Below, piece by piece: positions 24,383-30,750 of a DNA stretch of 35,866 nt. The stretch covers positions 1 to 35,866 of the forward strand of contig NZBC01000285.1 of assembly GCA_002687715.1 (NCBI GenBank). Reading direction: 5' to 3'. A program made the position numbers and the translations under genes. Every line of letters starts with the position of its first letter. Position 1 is the first letter of the stretch. This stretch comes from Planctomycetota bacterium. GTDB taxonomy: Bacteria > Planctomycetota > GCA-002687715. The notes under the pieces were generated by a model that was not told the DNA's origin, ran no database searches, and was given only the letters and a program-made list of their open reading frames with translations.

Positions 24383-25348
24383 CTAACAAGGGGTGACGAC
24401 GCCGTCGTGGACGCGCAGTCGGCGCAGGATCCCGGCGTCGAGGAGGGCCTCGGCGCGGTCCCAGGTCCGTTTCGGATCGCCGCCGTCGCGCAGAATGCGG
24501 GCCTCGACGTCCGCGCGGGTCGACGGTCGTTCACACTGCGCCGCGACTGCGTGCCAGGCGGGGTCCAGCGCGCTGATGTCGACCTTGCCGTCCGCCGCCG
24601 ACTCCAGCAGCCAGAGCTCGTTGTGCTCCGGGTCGATGGGCGGCAACGGGTCGGGACGCGGGGCGTCGGCGCACACGGAAAGAGCGGGGAGCAACGAGGC
24701 TTCGAAGAGCCACCGCTCGATGTGCTGTACGAGGAGGATCGTTCCGCCGGGGACACTCACGGCCCGGCGTCCCGGAACCCGTGCGAAGTAGCGCCCGTCG
24801 GCTGCGCCGGCGAGGCGCGCGGTATCGGCGTCGCGGCCGCGGCGGGCCTCTCTCACCTCGCGACGGCACCACGCCATGGCGCCTTCGAGTGCGAGGACCG
24901 CGCTGCCGTGCGCGCCCGCCGCGCCGTGGCGTCCGAACAGTTCAGCCAGGAACTCGACGAACGCCAGCGCGAGGTAGCGGCGTCGCTGCACCGCGGCGTG
25001 GAACGCGTCGGAGGAGAAGAACAGGTCCAGCGCGGCCACGCGCTCCTCACGAAGCAAGGCCAGCGCCGAGCTGACCTTCAGCTCCTCCATGAGCACGTTC
25101 AGCGCGCGAGTCCTCCGCAGGCGGTCCGCGTTCCACAGCCGCCGGTCATTGGCGACGAGTTGCTCGACGAGCGATGGGTCGAGCTCGAGTCCCTCGAGCG
25201 CGCGCCGCGGGTCGGCGTAGACTCTGTCCACGAACGCGGGATCGAAGAGCATCCGCACAACGATTCGTTGAAGCGCCACGTACCCCGACGGAGGCGCGTC
25301 TTCTTCGAAACAACCGCGATCGTCCGTGAAGGCCGGGGGCAGGCTCAT
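24383..25348 (-). CDS. DUF692/MNIO partner protein with helical N-terminus and PqqD-like C-terminus
   Basis: A 321-residue protein with no confident family match. Residues about 25-100 are helical with FDPAFVDRVYADPRRALEGL, a pattern like the LigA- or Nif11-type leaders of ribosomal peptide precursors. The middle is Ala/Arg-rich and helical. Residues about 245-312 (ELWLLESAADGKVD onwards, ending AEALLDAGILRRL) resemble the small winged helix of PqqD and other RiPP recognition elements. The protein ends in a lone Cys (VVTPC), which is unusual. Its ATG overlaps the MNIO stop by four bases, which is typical of obligate pairs such as MbnB-MbnC. The role, presenting a substrate to the oxidase, is inferred from position and fold resemblance. 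It could also be the substrate itself. Confidence 0.55.
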   Translation of the reverse strand: MSLPPAFTDDRGCFEEDAPPSGYVALQRIVVRMLFDPAFVDRVYADPRRALEGLELDPSLVEQLVANDRRLWNADRLRRTRALNVLMEELKVSSALALLREERVAALDLFFSSDAFHAAVQRRRYLALAFVEFLAELFGRHGAAGAHGSAVLALEGAMAWCRREVREARRGRDADTARLAGAADGRYFARVPGRRAVSVPGGTILLVQHIERWLFEASLLPALSVCADAPRPDPLPPIDPEHNELWLLESAADGKVDISALDPAWHAVAAQCERPSTRADVEARILRDGGDPKRTWDRAEALLDAGILRRLRVHDGVVTPC

Positions 25349-26217
25349 GGGGTGGCTGTCGGGAAGAGGTCGTTGAGCCGACGAAAGATCGGGATGGTGT
25401 CCGAGACGTCGTTGTGCTCGCACTCGTAGCACACCGCCTTCAGTCGCGACGCCCGGGGCAACAACCACTCGAGGATGGTCCACGTGTCGGGATGCAAGTC
25501 AGCGCGGTGGTCGTCGTCGATGTAGCGGTATCCGTCGGCCGTCTCCGCCTCGCCGCCGCCGGCCACGTGGATCTCGACGATCCGGTCGACCGGGAACCCG
25601 TCGAGCCCGTCCAGCGGATCGCCCCCCCGGGCTTTCTGGAAGATCGCGAGGTGGGCGGTGTCGAGCAGTAGTCCGCAGTCTGCCGCCTCCGAGACGCGGG
25701 CGAAGTAGTCGAGGATGTGGAGGTCGCCGAGGAAGTAGAGCGCCGGCGGGTTCTCCGGTAGCACGCAGAGCCCGGTCGCGTCCTGCAGCCGGCCGACGCT
25801 TGCCGCCGTCGTGGCCGCGGACTCGACGGTCAGGATTGGCGGCAGGAGCAGCCCGTGCCCCCGGTCGCGGGGGCCGAAATGCCACAACCCGGAATCTCCG
25901 CACAACCACGGCGCCCCCAACCGCGCCACGAACCCGCTCGTCTCTTCCATCCAGGCGGCGTCGAGGTCGTCGGGCTCCTCGAAATTGACGTCGAGGAAGT
26001 GGTAGGTCGCGGCACCGCCGGCATCCACCCATGCGAGTACGGTCGGGTCGAGCCCGCGATCGGTGTCCGTGCCGTACTCGACGAAGTGGATCAGCCCCGG
26101 GTGGTCCGCAGCGAACGCAGTGGGGTCAATGGAGGGACGTACGCCATACTCCGCACTGATACCCACTCCGAGCCGGGGGAGCGCGTCCAGCCGTGCTTCG
26201 AGCTCCCGGACGGTCAT
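25345..26217 (-). CDS. DUF692-family multinuclear non-heme iron oxidase (MNIO)
   Basis: A 290-residue TIM-barrel protein. Characterised relatives (MbnB, TglH, ChrH, ApyH) use a two- or three-iron centre and oxygen to rearrange residues, usually Cys, of ribosomally made peptides. It keeps the family's strand ends with candidate metal ligands: LGVGISAEYGVRPS at the start, His73 in TYHFLDVNF, His113 in GLWHFG, Glu155-Asn156 in LPENPP, Asp186 and His189 in LLLDTAHL, Glu215 and His217 in EIHVAGG, His237 and His242 in DDDHRADLH, and Glu265 in CYECEHND. The assignment rests on these motifs by eye; a xylose-isomerase-like barrel of other function is the alternative. It leads the operon and lies only 28 bases from the divergent Nudix gene. 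Confidence 0.7.
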   Translation of the reverse strand: MTVRELEARLDALPRLGVGISAEYGVRPSIDPTAFAADHPGLIHFVEYGTDTDRGLDPTVLAWVDAGGAATYHFLDVNFEEPDDLDAAWMEETSGFVARLGAPWLCGDSGLWHFGPRDRGHGLLLPPILTVESAATTAASVGRLQDATGLCVLPENPPALYFLGDLHILDYFARVSEAADCGLLLDTAHLAIFQKARGGDPLDGLDGFPVDRIVEIHVAGGGEAETADGYRYIDDDHRADLHPDTWTILEWLLPRASRLKAVCYECEHNDVSDTIPIFRRLNDLFPTATP

Positions 26218-26245
26218 TGCCAGGTCATGTTATGAGAAACCACCC

Positions 26246-26794
26246 ATGACCACTCCCCGCCCCTGGCCCCGCCTCTCCTCCCGCCCCGGCACCGACCACC
26301 ATCTGTTCCAGCCCCGCTGGGACCTCATGGAGAACCCGCGCACCGGCGAGCACCTGGAACGCCTCATCTGCGAGACGCCGGAGTGGGTCGACGTCGTCGC
26401 GATCACCCCGGAACGCGAGCTGGTCATGGTCCAGCAATACCGCTTCGGCCGCGATCGCATCACGACCGAGATCCCCGCCGGCCTCGTCGACCCGGGCGAG
26501 GACCCGCGGGATGCTGCCCTCCGCGAACTCCGCGAGGAGACCGGCTACACCACGGACAGGTGGACACTCCTCGGCGTCGTCGAGCCGAACCCCGCCTACC
26601 AGACCAACCTCTGCCACCACTTCCTCGCCGAAGACGTTCGCCTCACCCATTCCCAGGACCTGGACCCGGGCGAGGACATCGGCGTCCTCACCTTGCCGCT
26701 GCAAGAGGTCGGCGATCGCATCAAGTCCGGCGAGTTCGTTCACGCGATGATGATCACCGCGTTGTCCCGCGTCCTGGATCTCAGGACGACCTGA
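26246..26794 (+). CDS. Nudix hydrolase, ADP-ribose pyrophosphatase-like
   Basis: A 182-residue cytoplasmic hydrolase for nucleoside diphosphates linked to another group. The Nudix box is perfect at residues 79-101 (GLVDPGEDPRDAALRELREE, then TGY), with its metal-binding REEUGEE-type glutamates. The preceding MVQQYRFGRDRITTEIPAG is typical of the ADP-sugar pyrophosphatase group (NudF-like), in which the QYR and EIPAG residues contact ADP-ribose. The exact substrate is not certain. ATG 26246 is chosen because the upstream part of the open frame overlaps the divergent MNIO gene. No clear Shine-Dalgarno sequence is seen. Confidence 0.85.
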   Translation: MTTPRPWPRLSSRPGTDHHLFQPRWDLMENPRTGEHLERLICETPEWVDVVAITPERELVMVQQYRFGRDRITTEIPAGLVDPGEDPRDAALRELREETGYTTDRWTLLGVVEPNPAYQTNLCHHFLAEDVRLTHSQDLDPGEDIGVLTLPLQEVGDRIKSGEFVHAMMITALSRVLDLRTT

Positions 26795-26812
26795 CCCTGC
26801 CGAACATCTGGC

Positions 26813-26839
26813 GGGAGCGCGGACCTCCAGGTCCGCTCC
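26813..26839 (+). repeat. REP-like palindromic repeat, copy 1
   Basis: GGGAGCGCGGACCTCC followed by AGGTCCGCTCC. The core GCGGACCT-CC-AGGTCCGC is a perfect palindrome with 8-bp arms. It lies 18 bases after the Nudix gene and is paired with an inverted copy at 26908-26930; the 16-base head recurs at 35790-35805. The sequence type resembles short dispersed palindromes seen in other high-GC genomes. Confidence 0.75.
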
Positions 26840-26907
26840 GGCGGCGCAGCCGGATCCGGAGGTTTGAACATCGTCGAATCTCCGGGCTTCCGAATCCGGA
26901 ATCAGGC

Positions 26908-26930
26908 CGGACCTGGAGGTCCGCGCTTCC
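26908..26930 (-). repeat. REP-like palindromic repeat, copy 2 (inverted)
   Basis: CGGACCTGGAGGTCCGCGCTTCC is the reverse complement of copy 1 with one change in the flank (GGAAGCGCGG against GGGAGCGCGG). The two copies are separated by about 68 bases that contain CCGGATCCGG and similar small palindromes. Two REP units in opposite orientation make a REPIN-like unit that could fold into a long hairpin. It also sits between the convergent Nudix and glycosyltransferase genes and may help to end transcription. Confidence 0.7.
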
Positions 26931-26948
26931 GGCGGAGACGCGCTCGGC

Positions 26949-27944
26949 TCACAACACGGCGAACCAGTCGCGACCCTCGACGAGGTCAGGGCGCAGATCA
27001 AGAAGTCGCTCGCGGATCGCCTCGCGCGCACCCCACGCTCCCACCGCGACGAGCACCACGTCCAAATCGAGCGAACGGAGTGCGTCCGGCGGACGGACCG
27101 GCACGCTGGCGCGTTCCGCCCCGGAGCCCTGAACGTCGATGATCGCGGGGACCTCGTGCCCGTTGGCGAGCAACCAGCGGAGCCAGGGTCGGCCGCCGCG
27201 GCGTCCCGCCCACACGACGACGCGGCGCGGTCGAGCGAGAATCGTCGCGGCGAGGTAGTCCTGGCGGCATCGGTCGAAGGCCTCGCGCCGGTACCGGGCG
27301 TCCGTCCGGGTCAGGCGGGCGGCGTGGTCGCGGATCTCCACGACCTCGAGCGGGACGTTGGCGAGTCGGTGCCCGCCGGCGACGAGCCGGAGCCAGAGGT
27401 CGTAGTCCTCGGGGACGTCGGCGTCGCGATAGCCTCCGATCGCGTCGACTGCGGTGGCGCGGAAGGTCGTCGCGGGATGGAAGAGCGGGCTCTCCACCAG
27501 AAGCTCCCGGTGGACGTCGTCGAGTGCGTTCACCCACGCGACGTAGCGAGCCATGCCCTCGCCGGGCGCGCCGTCATCGGCGAACAGGCGCGCTCGTCCC
27601 CCGACCGCCGCGAGGGCCAAGGTGGCATCCAGAGCGGCGACCTGCGCGTCTCGGCGGCCCGGTACGGCGCGGTCGTCGGCGTCGAGTCGGGCGACGAACT
27701 CACCCCGGCAGGCCTGGCGCCCGTGCTCCAGTGCGGCCACGAGCCCCTCGCGCGGCCGCACGATCACGCGCAGTCTCGGATCCGGGCGCAATGCCCCCGG
27801 CGCTCCGTCCGTGCTGCCGTCATCCACGACGATCACCTCGTCGTCAGCGGCGGCGTCTTCGAGCGCCGACGCGACCGCGTCCTGCAGCCACGGACCCCCG
27901 TCGCGGACGGGGATCAGCCACGAGCAGCGGGGCGCGGCCCGCAC
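26949..27944 (-). CDS. Family 2 glycosyltransferase with extra C-terminal Rossmann-like domain
   Basis: A 331-residue protein. Residues 1-225 are a GT-A glycosyltransferase that should transfer a sugar from a nucleotide-sugar donor: SWLIPVRDGG at the start, VVDDGSTDG with Asp41-Asp42, the metal-binding DxD Asp88-Ala-Asp90 in ARLDADD, and VPEDYDLWLRL as the catalytic ED region. Residues about 232-331 (RRVVVWAGRRGGRPWLRWLL, IIDVQGSG, VVLVAVGAWGAREAI) look like a small Rossmann domain, although the usual GxGxxG is degenerate. The GTG start at 27944 has AGGGGTG just upstream and lies four bases after the M20 peptidase stop, so the two form an operon. The acceptor is unknown. The C-terminus may bind a nucleotide or be structural. 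Confidence 0.8.
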   Translation of the reverse strand: MRAAPRCSWLIPVRDGGPWLQDAVASALEDAAADDEVIVVDDGSTDGAPGALRPDPRLRVIVRPREGLVAALEHGRQACRGEFVARLDADDRAVPGRRDAQVAALDATLALAAVGGRARLFADDGAPGEGMARYVAWVNALDDVHRELLVESPLFHPATTFRATAVDAIGGYRDADVPEDYDLWLRLVAGGHRLANVPLEVVEIRDHAARLTRTDARYRREAFDRCRQDYLAATILARPRRVVVWAGRRGGRPWLRWLLANGHEVPAIIDVQGSGAERASVPVRPPDALRSLDLDVVLVAVGAWGAREAIRERLLDLRPDLVEGRDWFAVL

Positions 27945-27948
27945 GTCA

Positions 27949-29364
27949 TCACCCCTGCAACTTGAAGTGCTCTCCGAGCACCTGGGCGACGCAGGCGGTC
28001 AGGCGCTTGCCGCAGCTGATCTCGAGGAACTCGTTCGGCCCGTGTGCATTGGAGCCTGGACCGAGAAGCCCCGTGATCATGAACTGGGCGGCGGGGAACT
28101 TCTCGCCGAGCATGCCCATGAACGGGATCGTGCCGCCTTCGCCCATCCACACCGCCTCGTTGCCGCCGAAGAACGTGCGGGAGGCGGTGTCGCAGGCCTG
28201 ATCGAGCCATTCGGCCAGCGGAGGCGCGTTCCAACTGGCCGCCCCCTGCTCGGCGTGGAACTTGACCTCCGCGCCGTACGGGGGGTCCTTCTCGAGGATC
28301 TCCTTGAGGGCCTCGGTCGCGCGCTCCGGGTCGCACATGGGCGGGATGCGCATCGAGATCTTGACCGTCGTGTATGGACGCAGCACGTTGCCGGCATCGG
28401 CCAGCGCGGGCAGGCCCTCGGCGCCGGTGATCGACATCGCCGGGCGCCAGGTTCGGTTGAGGACGGCTTGCTGCCCATCGGTGGTGACGGGCTGCATACC
28501 ACCCGCCCACGGGAACTTGCCGAACACGTCATCGCCGAGGACTCGTGCGGCTACTCCCGCCTGATCGGCGCGCTGATCGGGAACGTTGACGTTGAGCTCC
28601 GGCAGGCTGACCACCCCGGTGCCCGCGTCGTCGACGCGGTCTAGTAGCGTTCGCAGCACCCGGAACGACGACGCCACGATGCCGCTCGCATCACCGCTGT
28701 GCACCCCCTCGCCGAGGACGCGGATCTCGAGATCGCCGGACACGATGCCGCGTAGCGACGTCGTGCACCACAGCTGGTCGTAGTTGCCGCAACCGGAGTC
28801 GAGGCAGATGACGAGGCTCGGCGTGCCGATGCGATCCTGCAGGTGCTCGATGTAGTACGGGAGGTCGTAGCTGCCGGACTCCTCGCACCCCTCGATGAGC
28901 ACCACGCAGCGCGCGTGCTTGCCGCCCGCCTCGCGGAGCGCGCGGATTGCGGTCAGTGAGGCGAACGCCGCGTACCCGTCGTCGGCGCCGCCGCGACCGT
29001 AGAGCTTCCCATCCTTGATCACCGGAATCCACGGGCCGAGGCCGTCCGACCAGCCAACCATCTCGGGCTGCTTGTCGAGGTGCCCGTAGAGCACGACGGT
29101 GTCGTCGCTATCGCCCGGAATCTCCATGTAGATCAGGGGCGTCCGGCCCTCGAGCTGGACGACCTCGTGGGTGAGCCCCTCGATGGCCTGCTCCTTGCAC
29201 CAGCCGGAGATCAGCTCCACGGCCCGGTCCATGTGGCCGTTCTCCTGCCACTGAGGATCGAACAGCGGGGACTTGTTCGGGATCTTGATGTACTCGGTGA
29301 GCGTCGGGACGATCGTGTCGTCCCAGGTCTTGTTCACGAGGGTCGTGACCGCAGTGGCATCCAT
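27949..29364 (-). CDS. M20-family metallopeptidase (dipeptidase-like)
   Basis: A 471-residue cytoplasmic two-zinc peptidase. Metal and catalytic residues are in place: His95 and Asp97 in LYGHLDKQPE, bridging Asp128 in YGRGGADDGY, catalytic Glu161 and ligand Glu162 in GCEESGS, Asp189 in CLDSGCG, and His441 in NAHGPNEFL. GEGVHSGDASG and DRVDDAGTG belong to the dimerisation (lid) domain. The form is close to carnosinase-like M20 peptidases that act on dipeptides. No signal peptide is present. ATG 29364 gives the family-typical N-terminus but has a weak Shine-Dalgarno sequence. It precedes the glycosyltransferase and is divergent from the small secreted protein at 29630. Confidence 0.9.
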   Translation of the reverse strand: MDATAVTTLVNKTWDDTIVPTLTEYIKIPNKSPLFDPQWQENGHMDRAVELISGWCKEQAIEGLTHEVVQLEGRTPLIYMEIPGDSDDTVVLYGHLDKQPEMVGWSDGLGPWIPVIKDGKLYGRGGADDGYAAFASLTAIRALREAGGKHARCVVLIEGCEESGSYDLPYYIEHLQDRIGTPSLVICLDSGCGNYDQLWCTTSLRGIVSGDLEIRVLGEGVHSGDASGIVASSFRVLRTLLDRVDDAGTGVVSLPELNVNVPDQRADQAGVAARVLGDDVFGKFPWAGGMQPVTTDGQQAVLNRTWRPAMSITGAEGLPALADAGNVLRPYTTVKISMRIPPMCDPERATEALKEILEKDPPYGAEVKFHAEQGAASWNAPPLAEWLDQACDTASRTFFGGNEAVWMGEGGTIPFMGMLGEKFPAAQFMITGLLGPGSNAHGPNEFLEISCGKRLTACVAQVLGEHFKLQG

Positions 29365-29515
29365 CGGCGTTTTTCTCGGACCGGGGTCGGGTACGGCATC
29401 GCCAGGCAGCTCGATCGTCGAGTGGCGACGTAGGGTTCAGGAGCTTAACGCTTGACCGCGATCTTCGGCAGGAGACGGGGTGCCCGGTTTCTCCGCGGAG
29501 GAGCCAGAGTTGCTG

Positions 29516-29545
29516 CCGGCCCGCTTTTTCATGACCGCGGGCCGG
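29516..29545. other. Inverted repeat in the 265-bp divergent region 29365-29629
   Basis: CCGGCCCGC (29516-29524) and GCGGGCCGG (29537-29545) are perfect 9-bp arms around a 12-base loop that begins with TTTTT. It could be a hairpin in the 5' untranslated RNA of the gene at 29630, or a terminator or operator between the divergent genes. The rest of the gap shows nothing else recognisable. Confidence 0.4.
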
Positions 29546-29629
29546 ATCGAGGTCGAGTCGGGGGCTCCCGAACCGACCCCCCTCCATCACCCGTACGCGA
29601 CTACGATGGAACCCGAAGGAGCCCGACTC

Positions 29630-30130
29630 ATGATGATCACGCTGCTCGCCTGCCTCCTGCCAATCACCGCGGGGCCCCGGCCCCTGACCGCCGATCCGTT
29701 CCAGCCGCTGGCCTTCCTGGTGGGGTCGTTCTCCGGCCCGGGGCAGAGCCAGATGGGGCCCTACCAGGAGACGTTCGAGGGCCGGCGTGGCGTCGGCGGG
29801 ACGATCCTCGAGGTGCGGTCAACGAGCAAGGCCGGTTCGATGACCGTGTTCCAGGACCTCCGCGTGTTCAGCTACGACCGCGTCGAGAAGCAGCTCCGGT
29901 GCCGCCAATTCGCGTTCGGGGCCGTGGCGACCTACGACGTCGAGGTGAGCACCGGGGGGCAGAAGGTCGTCCTGACGGAGGAGCACTTCGAGGGCGGCAC
30001 TCGCGCACCCTGGCGGTACACCTACACCGCCATCTCGAAGAAGGGCTTCTCGTACGCGGTTCACACCAAGCGCGGCGACGTCTGGCGTCCCTACGTGTCA
30101 GGCACGCTGAAGCGCGCTCCTCAGAAGTAG
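29630..30130 (+). CDS. Small secreted beta-barrel protein (DUF1579/heme-binding-like)
   Basis: A 166-residue protein with signal peptide MMITLLACLLPITAGPRP. The mature part alternates beta strands and begins with FQPLAFLVGSFSGPGQSQ, the pattern that opens DUF1579 and related calycin-like barrels (FLxGxWxGxG), followed by YQETFEGRRGVGGTILEV. Such barrels bind small hydrophobic ligands or heme, but no heme-coordinating His is obvious, so the ligand is unknown. ATG 29630 is chosen because AAGGAG lies eight bases upstream and a clean signal peptide results. An in-frame GTG at 29480 also has an AGGAG box and would add 50 residues without secretion character. It is followed by the sigma-factor gene after 65 bases. 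Confidence 0.6.
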   Translation: MMITLLACLLPITAGPRPLTADPFQPLAFLVGSFSGPGQSQMGPYQETFEGRRGVGGTILEVRSTSKAGSMTVFQDLRVFSYDRVEKQLRCRQFAFGAVATYDVEVSTGGQKVVLTEEHFEGGTRAPWRYTYTAISKKGFSYAVHTKRGDVWRPYVSGTLKRAPQK

Positions 30131-30195
30131 TCTCGACTTTCTCCAATCCGTGCCGCTCCCCGACCGTCTCAGGGGCAGGAAGCGAAAGTCGCAGG

Positions 30196-30750
30196 ATGGC
30201 GGAGAGGCAACCCCCGACGAACGATGAACTTGCGCAGCTCTTCCAGGACCATCGGGAAGGGCTGGCGGGCGCGGTGCGGGGAGTCCTCGGCGGTCGCGCC
30301 GACGTCCAGGAGGTGATCCAGGATGCCTATCTCAAGGCACTCCGGTCCCTTCGGGCCGGTACGGAGCCCCGTGAGCCCGTCGCCTGGGTTTTTGTGGTCG
30401 TGTTGAACCTCGCCAAGGACCTGCGTCGCAAGCAGGTCCGGCGTCAACCGAGCCTGCCCCTGGAGGACGTGAGCGCCATGGAACTTTCGACGACGACGCC
30501 CCCGGGCCGGGGTCTCGAGCACCAGGAGGCCCTCGATGCGGCCCGAACGGCCATCGAGGAGCTGCGTGACGCCGAGAAGGAGGTCTTCCTCCTTCGCGTT
30601 TCGGGAGGCCTGACCTTCGGGGCCATCGGCGATGCGCTCGGCATCCCCACGGGAACGGCGAAGACCCGGATGCGGTCGGCGCTCCTGCGCCTTCGTGGTC
30701 ACCTCGCCTCGTACACCCCCGCGTATCAGAGCCGGAGGGAGACGGCATGA
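30196..30750 (+). CDS. ECF-type RNA polymerase sigma factor
   Basis: A 184-residue sigma factor with regions 2 and 4 only. Region 2 spans about residues 12-85 (LFQDHREGLAGAVRGVL, DVQEVIQDAYLKALRSL, PVAWVFVVVLNLAKDLRRKQ) and region 4 about 118-170 (ELRDAEKEVFLLRVSGGLTF, then GAIGDALGIPTGTAKTRMRSALLRLR with its helix-turn-helix). The usual D in the DxxQE motif of region 2.2 appears in DVQEVIQDAYLKAL. The stop overlaps the start of the giant anti-sigma/alpha-2-macroglobulin gene by four bases, so the two are made together and that protein probably holds this sigma factor at the membrane. Its target promoters are not identifiable here. Confidence 0.9.
   Translation: MAERQPPTNDELAQLFQDHREGLAGAVRGVLGGRADVQEVIQDAYLKALRSLRAGTEPREPVAWVFVVVLNLAKDLRRKQVRRQPSLPLEDVSAMELSTTTPPGRGLEHQEALDAARTAIEELRDAEKEVFLLRVSGGLTFGAIGDALGIPTGTAKTRMRSALLRLRGHLASYTPAYQSRRETA

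Noticed and set aside
29480..29629. N-terminal extension from a GTG with its own AGGAG box, upstream of the small secreted protein
   Set aside because: It would place 50 non-conserved residues before a good signal peptide, and the inverted repeat at 29516-29545 falls within it. The ATG at 29630 with AAGGAG is preferred, but the extension is not fully excluded.
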